Part shown: positions 17,946-27,065 of the stretch, piece after piece
Numbering within the stretch: the first letter of the stretch is position 1
Layout: each line of letters begins with the position of its first letter
NCBI RefSeq assembly: GCF_900107765.1
Contig: NZ_FNQY01000023.1
Span: 1 to 63,151 of the forward strand
Direction of reading: 5' to 3'
Length of the DNA: 63,151 bases
DNA from: Arachidicoccus rhizosphaerae
GTDB taxonomy: Bacteria; Bacteroidota; Bacteroidia; Chitinophagales; Chitinophagaceae
Notes under the pieces: generated by a model
The model's input: the letters and a program-made list of their open reading frames with translations, nothing else
Databases searched by the model: none
What the model was told of the DNA's origin: nothing
Translations under genes and position numbers: made by a program

Positions 17946-20900
17946 ATGAAAAAATCTCAGCGTGTTTTGTTATTTGACAAAACCAAAGGAGCCTTCAGGT
18001 ACGGAGTCAGCCTTATGGCCATTTCTGCTTTGATGCTACCTTGCGGATCTTTATGGGCGGCAGCAACACCAGAAGTAAGCCCAAATAATCATCAAACAAC
18101 CCAACAGGAAATCACGATTACAGGTTTTGTAAAAGACCAGAATGGTTTGCCGCTGCAAGGTGCATCCGTGCTGGTTAAAGGCACCCATAAAGGCACCCTT
18201 ACAGGCTCGTCCGGAGAATTTACTATTAAGGTACCCGGTGAACAGTCCGTCCTCGTTATCAGCTCTGTTGGTAAAAAAACCCAGGAAATCACAGTCGGCT
18301 CTCAGACCTCCGTTACCATTCAGTTAGAAGAAGGAGCAGGTAATCTGGATCAGGTCGTTGTTGTGGCATTTGGTAAACAACAAAAAAATCTGATAACCTC
18401 TTCCATTGCCGTTGTTGACAATAAAGCAATGCAGGACCGGCCGGTCAGCAACCTGACTTCTGCACTTCAGGGACAGGTCCCCGGATTAAATATCGTTTCC
18501 AACTCAGGGCAACCAGGAGCGACGCCGACTATTAATATCAGAGGTGTTGGTTCCTTAAATAGTGAGACCAACCCCTTGGTTATAATCGATGGTATCCCCG
18601 GGTCTCTGTCCATGATCAATCCAAGTGATGTATCCTCAGTTTCAGTCTTAAAGGACGCATCTGCCTCCTCTCTATATGGAGCCAGAGCGGCCAATGGAGT
18701 AATCCTGATTACGACAAAACACGCAAAAGTAGGCAAAGCGAATATTAATTACTCCGGTTATGTTGGTGTTCAAAACCCGACTGAACTTTTCCAGGAAGCG
18801 AATGCCTATAATTATGCCAATGCATACAACACGGCACTTATGATGGATGCCATCAATCGCAATAAGCCAGATCTGGATCCTTCCAAAAAAGTATTTACGG
18901 AGGATGAACTCAACGCTTGGAAATCTGGACAGGTTCCTTCCACCGACTGGCGCGATGCGCTGTTTAGTCAAAACGGTGTAACCCAGTCTCACAACTTAAA
19001 CATTTCTGGAGGACTGTCCAATGACAATATAGCTATCAGAAACAATTTATCAATGGGCTATTTTCAAGAAAAAGGCAATATCGTACATACCAATTACGAC
19101 CGTGTTACCCTCAGAGATAACGCCGGGATTGACCTCGGGAATTTTGGTATTGATTTAGGCCTCGCCCTTACTTACACCAATCAAAAGGCGCCCACCTCAG
19201 CGGCCGTAGGGGACTTATATGCCATCACCAGCGCCATTAACCGTCAACGCCCTGTAGATCTGATTAAAGATGAAAATGGTGACTGGGTAATTACCGCTAC
19301 CAATGACACACGTAATCCGGTACGACAGGCGGAAGAGGGTGGATTAGATCAAAAGAAAATATATAATGTCATTGCCAATATCAAATTACATTACGATTTG
19401 ACAAAAGATCTGGTTATAAACTTTACCAATAGTGCCAATTATTTAAGCACGGATAGAGACCAATTTAAAAATACGCTTGAATGGTCAAATGGGACAACAA
19501 CCGGTCCCAACTCTTCCACCAAAGAGTCATACAGCACCATGCATTATATGCAACAGCTGGATCTGAATTTCGATAAACATTATGGAGACCATCACATAAA
19601 AGCGATTATCGGAGGTCAACAGGAGTATGAAAAGTACAAATACCTGAGTGCCTATCGCCGGGATTTTGTCAATAACAGTTCGGGGAGTCTACAATTAGGC
19701 AGCTCTGATGGCCAGAACAACAGTAGTGTCGACTGGGACTGGGGACTGATCGGAGCATTTGCCAGGATTAATTATGATTACAAAAGCAAATACCTGTTGG
19801 AACTTAATGCCAGAGAGGATGGGTCTTCCAGACTTACGCCGAATGCTCACTGGGACTTTTTCCCATCAGCTTCAGCAGGCTGGCGCATTTCCCAGGAAGA
19901 TTTCTTTCAGCCTATGCGCCATATATTCTCTGAGTTAAAGCTTCGCGGAAGTTACGGCGTACTTGGAAACCAGAATATCGTTGGTGCTGTATCAGATGAT
20001 AATAACGCCAAATACTATCCCTATCAGGCAATAGTAGGTGCCACCACCGACCCGGCTTATTGGGGTCAGTTATATTATGTATTTGGCGGTAACATTATTA
20101 CGCCGATGAGTGTAGTGCAAGATCCTAATAATACTTTTACATGGGAAAGAACTTCTATCACGGATATCGCACTGGAGGGATCTATGCTTAATAATGCACT
20201 GAACTTTTCAGTGGGCTATTATAACAAAACAACCAGGGGCATGCTCATGACAAAAACAGTATCCGCTGTCAACGGTGCTAAAAATTACGTCGCTAACATC
20301 GGCAAGATGAGTAATGCAGGTATCGAAATTTCCCTGGGCCTGAATAAAATCAACCCGGAAGGCATCAGTTACAGTCTGAATGGGAATGTCAGCCATGCGG
20401 TAAACAAACTTTTGGACCTGGGTGGAGAACAACTTGCTCCAACCTCAACTAGGGCTCAAGTCGTAGGGCACCCTAATAACGCATACTATCTGTATCAGGC
20501 AGATGGCCTTATTACCAAGGAAGATTTCCAGGACCCAAATTTCACCCTGCTAACCGGTCAGACCTATGGCGACCAGAAGATCGTAGACAGAAACCAGGAT
20601 GGTAAAATTGACAACGCCGACAGAATACTGATTGATAAGACATCGACCCCTACCTGGCTTTATGGTCTGAATTTCGATGTATCCTACCATAATGTTGGTA
20701 TTGCAGGCATGGTACAAGGTGCGGCAGGTGGATGGTTATATCTGGGCTCCAGCACCGGTTACGGATTTAGTAGTGGCTACGGTATAACCGACTGGACCAT
20801 TGAAAACTCTTATGATCCAATCAATGCACCAGACAATTACAACACACGCTTACCAAGAGTGTCAGTCAGTAATTCCATTAACTCAACTTATCCATCCACT

Positions 20901-21140
20901 ACCTATTTATTTAATGCATCCTATGTACGGTTAAAAAACCTGAGAGTATATTATAGCCTGCCTGTCAACTTTATCAAGAAAGCCAGTATGACCAGCGCCA
21001 GAATATATGTTTCAGGACAAAATTTATATACCTGGTCTAAGTTACCGCGCGCCTTAGGAATCGACCCGGAAATCAGCAGCCCGACTGCAGGATATCCTTT
21101 ATTAAAAACATATTCCTTTGGGATCGACGTGACTTTTTAA
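17946..21140 (+). CDS. SusC/RagA TonB-dependent outer-membrane transporter (second)
   Basis: A 1064-residue TonB-dependent transporter. From the ATG at 17946 it has an unusually long N-terminal leader (MKKSQRVLLFDKTKGAFRYG, then a hydrophobic core ending SLWAA at about 40), a carboxypeptidase-like beta-sandwich (about 58-135), a plug starting near VVVVAFGKQQKNLITSS and containing LKDASASSLYGARAANGV, and a barrel ending in YSFGIDVTF. The ORF could begin 129 bases earlier, but the -7 box at 17873-17880 lies inside that extension, so the later ATG is chosen. It pairs with the SusD 81 bp downstream. No STN domain, sigma factor or glycosidase is nearby, so its substrate is unknown. Confidence 0.93.
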   Translation: MKKSQRVLLFDKTKGAFRYGVSLMAISALMLPCGSLWAAATPEVSPNNHQTTQQEITITGFVKDQNGLPLQGASVLVKGTHKGTLTGSSGEFTIKVPGEQSVLVISSVGKKTQEITVGSQTSVTIQLEEGAGNLDQVVVVAFGKQQKNLITSSIAVVDNKAMQDRPVSNLTSALQGQVPGLNIVSNSGQPGATPTINIRGVGSLNSETNPLVIIDGIPGSLSMINPSDVSSVSVLKDASASSLYGARAANGVILITTKHAKVGKANINYSGYVGVQNPTELFQEANAYNYANAYNTALMMDAINRNKPDLDPSKKVFTEDELNAWKSGQVPSTDWRDALFSQNGVTQSHNLNISGGLSNDNIAIRNNLSMGYFQEKGNIVHTNYDRVTLRDNAGIDLGNFGIDLGLALTYTNQKAPTSAAVGDLYAITSAINRQRPVDLIKDENGDWVITATNDTRNPVRQAEEGGLDQKKIYNVIANIKLHYDLTKDLVINFTNSANYLSTDRDQFKNTLEWSNGTTTGPNSSTKESYSTMHYMQQLDLNFDKHYGDHHIKAIIGGQQEYEKYKYLSAYRRDFVNNSSGSLQLGSSDGQNNSSVDWDWGLIGAFARINYDYKSKYLLELNAREDGSSRLTPNAHWDFFPSASAGWRISQEDFFQPMRHIFSELKLRGSYGVLGNQNIVGAVSDDNNAKYYPYQAIVGATTDPAYWGQLYYVFGGNIITPMSVVQDPNNTFTWERTSITDIALEGSMLNNALNFSVGYYNKTTRGMLMTKTVSAVNGAKNYVANIGKMSNAGIEISLGLNKINPEGISYSLNGNVSHAVNKLLDLGGEQLAPTSTRAQVVGHPNNAYYLYQADGLITKEDFQDPNFTLLTGQTYGDQKIVDRNQDGKIDNADRILIDKTSTPTWLYGLNFDVSYHNVGIAGMVQGAAGGWLYLGSSTGYGFSSGYGITDWTIENSYDPINAPDNYNTRLPRVSVSNSINSTYPSTTYLFNASYVRLKNLRVYYSLPVNFIKKASMTSARIYVSGQNLYTWSKLPRALGIDPEISSPTAGYPLLKTYSFGIDVTF

Positions 21141-21221
21141 TCAGTTAATATAAATTCATTCTTGCTCAATGGAATATCAATGATATAACCCAATGATGCA
21201 AAAACAAAAAATAACATTTCA

Positions 21222-22856
21222 ATGAAAAAGATAATAGTAGCACTGGCCACGCTGGCATCACTACAGCTTGCCTCTTGCGTTAAGCTGGAAAGACAGCCCA
21301 CAGACGGTTATTCCACTGACCAGTATTTCACCAATAAGCAAGCCGCATTAGATAACCTGGCCTCTGTTTATCAGCTGACCAAAATGAGTGGTTTTTTTGA
21401 GGACGGCAATAGTATCCTTCTTGACGATATCACAGATAACGCCTATTGTCCGTTTACCAATCAGCTAACCTCATTTATTGCGCTGGGAACAGCAACGCCT
21501 TCCTTAACGGGAAAATATGTGGATCTTTATAGAGGCTATTTTAGTTATGAAGGCATCAAGACAGCCAACTATTTTTTAGAGAACATCGACAAGGTATCAA
21601 CCATTTCTGATGAAGATAAAAAAGAGCTTAAGGCGGAAGCCAGGTTCCTAAGGGCCTTCAACTATGCCAGAAAAATGATGTTTTTTGGCGGGGTGCCGAT
21701 TGTAACAAAAGTGCTGAGCTACGGAGAGGAAAATTCATATCCTAGAAATACAGAAAAAGAAGTGACGGACTTTGTAGATTCTGAACTAGAGAGCATTGCA
21801 CCTGATTTACCCATTACCAGAGAAGACGCAGACTATGGCCGGGTCACCAGAGGTGCCGCTTTGGCCTTAAAAGCAAGAGTCGATTTGTTTGTGGGTAATT
21901 ATAGCGGAGCTGAAAAAGCAGCCAAAGACGTTATTGATCTGGGTATATACGGCCTTTATGACAACTATGAAGGGCTATTCTGGGAGAAAAATCAAACGGA
22001 CCCGAATAGAAACAAAGAAGTCATTCTGGAAGTCACCTATAAAGCGCCTACCTGGGCTTCCTGGATCGATGCCCTTTATACCGTAGAGGAAGGTGGCTGG
22101 AATTCTGTCAACCCGACACAAAGCCTGGTGGATGCCTACGAAACAAAAAATGGCAAGTCCATCATGGACGATCCAACCTATAATCCAGACAAACCATATG
22201 AAAACCGCGACCCTCGCTTCTACGCCTCGATTATCTATCCTGGCGAGACCTGGAACGGGCGTATTTTTAACAGTCTTGAACCGGTAGGACCTGATGAGTA
22301 CTACAATTCCTCCAAAGGCAACCGTAGCCGTACCGGATATTGCCTGCGTAAGTATTGTGCTCCGCTGGTAGACCTTCCCAATGGCGATCCAGCCGATGGA
22401 CAGGGCCTTAGTTTTATCGTATTCAGATATCCTGAAGTATTGCTGACCTACGCGGAGGCACTGATCGAGCAGAACAAAGATCTGCCTACAGCAGCAGCTA
22501 TGATTAATGAGGTGCGTAAAAGGGTAAATATGCCTGCCGTGACCGAAAGCAGTCAAGCAGGCCTTAGAGCCAGGGTCCGTAATGAACGCAGAGTAGAATT
22601 CGCATTTGAAGGCCTTAGGTGGTATGATATGAAACGGTGGAAGATAGCCGCTGAGGTCATGAATGGTCCGGTCTATGGCGTGCGTCCTGGTAAAGTAAAC
22701 ATGACTACCGGGGTCGTTACTTTCTCCAGTCCAAACCATATCACGGTTGGAGCTGACAGAGTTTTTAATCCCGACAGAGATTATTATTTCCCAATACCTC
22801 AGGAAACGCTGGATGCCAGTGATGCCTTAAAAGGCCATCAAAACCCTAATTGGTAA
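21222..22856 (+). CDS. SusD/RagB-family lipoprotein (second)
   Basis: A 544-residue SusD-family lipoprotein, partner of the preceding SusC. The signal peptide ends in the lipobox LASC (Cys19), followed by VKLERQPTDGYSTDQYFTN, a common SusD start. A TPR-like helical core follows, and the C-terminal signature is FRYPEVLLTYAEALIEQ through NERRVEFAFEGLRWYDMKRWKIA. The protein ends DALKGHQNPNW, typical of the family. It follows susC by 81 bp in one operon that ends at the hairpin near 22946. Ligand unknown; no polysaccharide-degrading enzymes accompany it. Confidence 0.93.
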   Translation: MKKIIVALATLASLQLASCVKLERQPTDGYSTDQYFTNKQAALDNLASVYQLTKMSGFFEDGNSILLDDITDNAYCPFTNQLTSFIALGTATPSLTGKYVDLYRGYFSYEGIKTANYFLENIDKVSTISDEDKKELKAEARFLRAFNYARKMMFFGGVPIVTKVLSYGEENSYPRNTEKEVTDFVDSELESIAPDLPITREDADYGRVTRGAALALKARVDLFVGNYSGAEKAAKDVIDLGIYGLYDNYEGLFWEKNQTDPNRNKEVILEVTYKAPTWASWIDALYTVEEGGWNSVNPTQSLVDAYETKNGKSIMDDPTYNPDKPYENRDPRFYASIIYPGETWNGRIFNSLEPVGPDEYYNSSKGNRSRTGYCLRKYCAPLVDLPNGDPADGQGLSFIVFRYPEVLLTYAEALIEQNKDLPTAAAMINEVRKRVNMPAVTESSQAGLRARVRNERRVEFAFEGLRWYDMKRWKIAAEVMNGPVYGVRPGKVNMTTGVVTFSSPNHITVGADRVFNPDRDYYFPIPQETLDASDALKGHQNPNW

Positions 22857-22945
22857 TCATCAGAAAACTTTTCACCTACTTTGCTGTTAACATTCAAATA
22901 GCAACAAAAGAAGGAACAAGTAAGAAGATAAAGAATCTAAGACCA

Positions 22946-22985
22946 AACAAGGCCGTCTCCTTATTTATGGGGAGACGGCCTTGTT
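22946..22985. terminator. 15-bp hairpin between convergent susD and nitrilase
   Basis: Arms 22946-22960 and 22971-22985 (core AAGGCCGTCTCC) are perfect reverse complements with a 10-nt loop. No long T-run follows on either strand. Its position between convergent genes suggests a bidirectional terminator or 3' stabiliser. Confidence 0.65.
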
Positions 22986-23042
22986 ATTGAAAATTCAATG
23001 ATTTCAATAAACGTATTTTCATTATTTCCTCCAGGAGGTTCA

Positions 23043-23831
23043 TTATTTAATCAGGAAACTATCCGCATCCCCTAAAAACGGGAACTGATCTCTTATTTGA
23101 TGCAAATTTTCTTTCTTCAGCGTGATCGTCTGGATTTCTTCTCTGTCCTCTGCATCATACAGTGGATTACCTAACGGATCCAAAACCGTGGAACCTCCTT
23201 TATAAACAATATTATTGCCATCCACCCCCACCCGGTTTACAGCTGCCACATAACACATATTTTCTATGGCCCTTGCTTTAAGCAATGTGGACCACGTGCT
23301 TTGTCTTTTTTCAGGCCAGTTGGCGACGTTAATCAATAAATCATATTCAGGGGCTGCTCCTTGCATTTGCTGACGGGCCCACACGGGAAACCTTAAATCA
23401 TAACATATCTGTAGATTAATTTTCCAGCCTTTTACACTGGCAATGAGTCTTTTGCCTCCGGCCGAATATTTAGCCCCCTCCCCTCCGTAAGCAAAAAGAT
23501 GCCTTTTGTCATAGGTACCAATCTCTCCATTTGGCATCATCCAGACCAGGCGGTTGTAAAAATCCTCTCCCTCTCTGATGACAAGGCTGCCTCCGATGAT
23601 TACATTTTTATCGGCGGCCAGATCCCGCATCCAGCTTACCGTCGGACCGTCCATGGTTTCTGCGACCTTCACCGGCTCCGAGGTAAACCCGGTGTTAAAC
23701 ATCTCAGGAAGCAGTATAATCTCCGTAGCAGAGGCAATGCCTTCTATTTTTTCCGTCAGCATCTGGATATTTTCCTGTTTTTTCTTCCAGAAAACTTTGG
23801 TCTGTACTAAGGATAAGGTGATAGAGGACAT
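23043..23831 (-). CDS. Nitrilase-superfamily amidohydrolase, omega-amidase-like
   Basis: A 262-residue cytoplasmic C-N hydrolase. The catalytic triad is visible as Glu43 (LLPEMFNTGF), Lys109 (TYDKRHLF) and Cys143 (LQICYDLRFPV). Length and motifs match the YafV/Nit2 group, which hydrolyses 2-oxoglutaramate and 2-oxosuccinamate or repairs deaminated glutathione. It stands alone, convergent with susD and divergent from pafA. There is no signal peptide. The family assignment is secure, the exact substrate inferred. Confidence 0.88.
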   Translation of the reverse strand: MSSITLSLVQTKVFWKKKQENIQMLTEKIEGIASATEIILLPEMFNTGFTSEPVKVAETMDGPTVSWMRDLAADKNVIIGGSLVIREGEDFYNRLVWMMPNGEIGTYDKRHLFAYGGEGAKYSAGGKRLIASVKGWKINLQICYDLRFPVWARQQMQGAAPEYDLLINVANWPEKRQSTWSTLLKARAIENMCYVAAVNRVGVDGNNIVYKGGSTVLDPLGNPLYDAEDREEIQTITLKKENLHQIRDQFPFLGDADSFLIK

Positions 23832-24029
23832 ATTCCAATTTATTTTAAATGGTCATAGATTAATTGCAGGAGCGCTATCGCCTTTGGGGCGCCCGGTTCC
23901 TTTGCCATATCCAAGTTAAACAAAATATCGCATTTCGCTAAATTAATTATTTGGTAATACCTTATCTTAGCCATTCCATTTAACTTTCAACCAATTTTAC
24001 CACATTTCAGAAACAAAGACAAAGTTATT

Positions 24030-25658
24030 ATGAAGAAACTCGCTTTATTTTCTTTACTGCTAGCCGGATTTTTCACTGGCTCTGCCCAGCTGGAAAGGCC
24101 CAAATTAGTCGTGGGCATCGTTGTAGATCAGATGCGCTGGGATTACCTGTACCGCTATTATGACTTGTATTCAGATGGCGGATTCAAAAGAATGCTTAGT
24201 GAAGGCTATAGCTGTGGCAATACTTTCATTAATTACCTGCCTTCCTATACTGCGGTAGGCCATACTTCCATTTTCACAGGGTCTGTTCCTGCCATTCATG
24301 GTATTGCAGGTAATAGCTGGATCATAACCAAAACGGGTAAATCCACCTATTGTACGGATGACTCTACCGTGCAAACGGTAGGCGCCGGCGGAGATGCCGG
24401 AAAAATGTCTCCCAGAAATTTATTAGCAACGACGATTACCGATGAGTTAAGGCTTGCTACCAATTTTCAGGGAAAAGTAGTGGGCGTTTCTTTAAAAGAC
24501 CGGGCTTCCATATTGCCAGCCGGTCATAACCCGACAGGCGCATACTGGCTAGATGATCCATCCGGTCATTTTATTACCAGTACCTATTATAAAAATGAAT
24601 TACCAGGCTGGGTATCCAGCTTTAACCAACAACAGCTTCCTGAAAAGCTGATGAGCGGACAGTGGAAAACCTTACTTCCCATTGATGAATATACGCAAAG
24701 TACAAAGGACGACGCTCCGTGGGAGGGACTGCTGCCTGCCGCCAAAAGCCCCGTATTTCCTTATGACTTAAAAGCAGCCTATGCGAAAGATAAAGAATCA
24801 CTCAGGGAGACACCTTTCGGCAATACGCTGACCCTGAAATTCGCGGAGGCGGCCGTTGCGGGAGAAGCCTTAGGTCAGGATAACGTAACTGACTTTTTAA
24901 CCATCAACTGTGCCTCTACCGATTATTCCGGTCACCTGGTAGGCCCCAATGCAATTGAAGTAGAAGATGTCTACCTGCGCCTGGATAAAGACCTATCAGA
25001 ATTTTTCACTTATCTGGACAAAAAAGTAGGGAAAGGCAATTACCTGGTGTTCCTTAGCGCCGACCATGGGGCTGCCCATGCCCAGGGATTTATGGAACAT
25101 AGTAAAATGCCCACCGGTTTTATTACCAGTCTGCGCAGCGGTTTAAATAAAGACCTGCAGCAAAAATTTGGTGTGGAGAATTTAGCCACCAGCTTTTCCA
25201 ATGAACAGGTACATTTTAATCAGGCGCTCACTGAAGCGCATAACATCGACATGGATGCGCTGAAAAAGGAAACGATTGATTACCTACACCTTCAACCAGA
25301 AATCTCTTTTGTGATGGATGCCGCTAACCCCGGCCGTTCCGGTGTTCCTGAAAAAATAAAAGAAATGATTGTCAATGGCTACAATAAGGAAAGAAGTGGC
25401 GCCATTAAAATCGTGTATAACTCGGGATTTTTAGATAGTCATTATAAAACAGGAACCACCCACGGTAGCTGGTACACGTATGATACGCATATTCCACTGA
25501 TTTTTATGGGCTGGAAAATACCACATGGCGAGACTAATAAAACGCTTCATATGACAGATATCGCTCCGACTATTGCAGCTTTATTACATATTCAGATGCC
25601 AAGCGGGTGTATAGGCGACCCCATCACCTCAATTACGGACCAGATTAATGGAAAATAA
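24030..25658 (+). CDS. pafA: PafA-type alkaline phosphatase
   Basis: A 542-residue secreted phosphomonoesterase that releases phosphate from organic phosphates in the periplasm or outside. A signal peptide covers about 1-19 (ending TGSAQ). The active site matches PafA: Asp33 (VVDQM) as metal ligand, Thr74 nucleophile in SYTAVGHT, Asn95 in AGNSW, and Lys156/Arg158 in SLKDRAS, the K-x-R pair that marks PafA rather than PhoA. The downstream Asp-His (SADHGAAHAQG) completes the bimetal site. PafA in other Bacteroidota is expressed irrespective of phosphate level; no Pho-box-like element is seen here. It is monocistronic and ends before the long hairpin at 25702. Confidence 0.9.
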   Translation: MKKLALFSLLLAGFFTGSAQLERPKLVVGIVVDQMRWDYLYRYYDLYSDGGFKRMLSEGYSCGNTFINYLPSYTAVGHTSIFTGSVPAIHGIAGNSWIITKTGKSTYCTDDSTVQTVGAGGDAGKMSPRNLLATTITDELRLATNFQGKVVGVSLKDRASILPAGHNPTGAYWLDDPSGHFITSTYYKNELPGWVSSFNQQQLPEKLMSGQWKTLLPIDEYTQSTKDDAPWEGLLPAAKSPVFPYDLKAAYAKDKESLRETPFGNTLTLKFAEAAVAGEALGQDNVTDFLTINCASTDYSGHLVGPNAIEVEDVYLRLDKDLSEFFTYLDKKVGKGNYLVFLSADHGAAHAQGFMEHSKMPTGFITSLRSGLNKDLQQKFGVENLATSFSNEQVHFNQALTEAHNIDMDALKKETIDYLHLQPEISFVMDAANPGRSGVPEKIKEMIVNGYNKERSGAIKIVYNSGFLDSHYKTGTTHGSWYTYDTHIPLIFMGWKIPHGETNKTLHMTDIAPTIAALLHIQMPSGCIGDPITSITDQINGK

Positions 25659-25701
25659 AAAGGGCTGATTTTTAATACGCAGGCATAGAATTATTAAAAA
25701 G

Positions 25702-25760
25702 AAGGCTCCAACTGCTTCAAATTCAATCTTAGAGGTTAAATTTGAAGCAGTTGGAGCCTT
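25702..25760. terminator. 22-bp hairpin between convergent pafA and merC-like gene
   Basis: Arms 25702-25723 and 25739-25760 (core GGCTCCAACTGCTTCAAATT) are perfectly complementary around a 15-nt loop. T residues follow on both strands (TTTT on the plus strand, CTTTTTAATAATT on the minus strand), so a bidirectional terminator is the natural reading. Confidence 0.75.
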
Positions 25761-25804
25761 TTAGCATTCCGTATATCAGGATCCCGGCTACTGGCATAAA
25801 AGCC

Positions 25805-26194
25805 TCATTCTATGGTCGTTGTATTGGGATGCCCGGCAGCCCGGCATAACCTGAAATTATAGTAATGCCCCCAGACAATAAAGGTAACGGCCGGAATCAG
25901 TAAAATGATGGAGTAATCATGCCATATCTCCTTGGCAAATAAAAATAAAATGCCCACTGAAAATAAAATAATGGGTACAAAACTACGGTGATGCTTACGG
26001 TAGCCATGGGATAATGCATAGGCCCCTACGGCAAATGCAAGAAAAATCATAAAATATTCAAATCCTTTGTTCTCGATAATATTTATACCAAAGACAGGCA
26101 ATGAAGTCATGATTAACGGCAAAAGGGCACAGTGTATAGCACAGGCCAGCGAAGCCCCTATCCCCATTGCATCCCAGTTGATTTTAAAGCCCAT
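25805..26194 (-). CDS. MerC-domain membrane protein
   Basis: A 129-residue inner-membrane protein of the MerC family. Four hydrophobic helices are visible, and the first carries the family cysteine pair Cys18 and Cys22 (ACAIHCALLP), which in MerC proper binds Hg(II). A Cys/His-containing tail (YNFRLCRAAGH) follows the last helix. Chromosomal Bacteroidota members often sit with metal-responsive genes rather than with mer operons, and here it faces a SCO1 gene and a Fur-family repressor. The promoter spacer contains a palindrome, so it is probably metal-repressed. Transport of zinc, copper or iron is inference. Confidence 0.85.
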   Translation of the reverse strand: MGFKINWDAMGIGASLACAIHCALLPLIMTSLPVFGINIIENKGFEYFMIFLAFAVGAYALSHGYRKHHRSFVPIILFSVGILFLFAKEIWHDYSIILLIPAVTFIVWGHYYNFRLCRAAGHPNTTTIE

Positions 26195-26212
26195 TTATTC
26201 ATACAATTTGTG

Positions 26213-26243
26213 CAAAGATACAACTTTGCAACAAAGTTGCAAA
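26213..26243 (-). promoter_or_regulatory. merC promoter with palindromic operator in the spacer
   Basis: The minus strand shows -33 TTTG (26243-26240), exactly 19 bp, then -7 TATCTTTG (26220-26213). The 19-bp spacer 26221-26239 is itself a perfect dyad CAACTTTG-caa-CAAAGTTG. It overlaps a second dyad, TTTGCAAC-aaa-GTTGCAAA (26225-26243), offset by 4 bp. Overlapping dyads are usual for Fur-family operators, and a Fur-family gene lies 0.8 kb away. Binding here would block the promoter. Confidence 0.65.
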
Positions 26244-26292
26244 ACAATGTTAAGCCATAGACAAATCATCCGGCAAGCCGCTCCGTTTATCG

Positions 26293-26300
26293 TACCTTTG
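26293..26300 (+). promoter_or_regulatory. -7 box of the SCO1 gene
   Basis: TACCTTTG matches TAnnTTTG 53 bp before the SCO1 ATG and 50 bp right of the dyad. A -33 element is not clear. Confidence 0.45.
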
Positions 26301-26353
26301 CACACCAAAGGAGCTGTTGCCCCGCTTACGCACATAAATTAAAGAATTAAGTC

Positions 26354-27028
26354 ATGTCTGTACTCAAAAAATATAAAAAGCTAATTGGATATACCCTGTT
26401 TTTTGCTGTTTGCTGTATTGTTTTCTGGATTTTTCTTTTTGCCGGCACGGACAACTGGAAAACAAAATTACCAACACTTAGCACAGTACAGCCGTTTTCC
26501 TTTACCAATCAGGATGGACAGCCATTTACGCAGGAAGATATGAAAGGTAAGGTTTGTGTGGTGAATTACTTTTTCACCACCTGTAAGGGCATTTGTCCCA
26601 AGATGAATCATAATATGGATGACATCTACAATACTTTTAAGGATGAAAAAGACTTTATGATTATCTCCCATACCTGTATGCCTGAGGTGGACTCCGTACC
26701 CCGTTTAAAACATTATGCAGACTCAATGGGAGTAAATGACCGTAAATGGGTGTTTCTGACGGGAAGAAAGGATAGTCTTTACTACCAGGCCAGAAACAGC
26801 TACCTGGTGGATGACAACAAGAATCCGGTAGAAAGCATTGATGATCAGTTTATTCACACGCAATTCTTTGCCTTGATTGACAAAGATGGCAACGTTCGTG
26901 GAGAGATTTTTGATGGATTACAGAAAAAAGACCTGGATAAATTAAAGCAAGACATTCAGATCCTGCTAAAAGAACGGCCCGGCGGCAGAAACAACTTCAG
27001 CAACAACATATTCGGTAATAATATGTAA
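26354..27028 (+). CDS. SCO1/SenC-family copper-binding thioredoxin-fold protein
   Basis: A 224-residue membrane-anchored protein with one N-terminal transmembrane helix (about 10-30) and a periplasmic thioredoxin-like domain. The copper/redox motif is CKGIC (Cys77, Cys81), and the third ligand is probably His168 in QFIHTQFF. SCO1 proteins deliver copper to the CuA site of cytochrome c oxidase or act as periplasmic thiol reductases. No oxidase genes are present here; instead it lies 38 bp upstream of a Fur-family repressor and opposite a MerC-like gene, which suggests a metal-homeostasis role. The final residues are Asn/Gly-rich. Confidence 0.88.
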   Translation: MSVLKKYKKLIGYTLFFAVCCIVFWIFLFAGTDNWKTKLPTLSTVQPFSFTNQDGQPFTQEDMKGKVCVVNYFFTTCKGICPKMNHNMDDIYNTFKDEKDFMIISHTCMPEVDSVPRLKHYADSMGVNDRKWVFLTGRKDSLYYQARNSYLVDDNKNPVESIDDQFIHTQFFALIDKDGNVRGEIFDGLQKKDLDKLKQDIQILLKERPGGRNNFSNNIFGNNM

Positions 27029-27033
27029 TTTTG
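27026..27033 (+). promoter_or_regulatory. -7 box before the Fur-family gene
   Basis: TAATTTTG overlaps the SCO1 stop and lies 33 bp before the ATG at 27066, so the repressor may also be transcribed on its own. Confidence 0.4.
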
Positions 27034-27065
27034 TGATAGGTTCAAGCGGAACAAAGGAGGTCATT

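Noticed and set aside
21975-22739. A 254-codon frame antisense to the second susD
   Set aside because: It lies wholly within a well-supported SusD gene and its translation has no domain features; it is a shadow of the sense codons.
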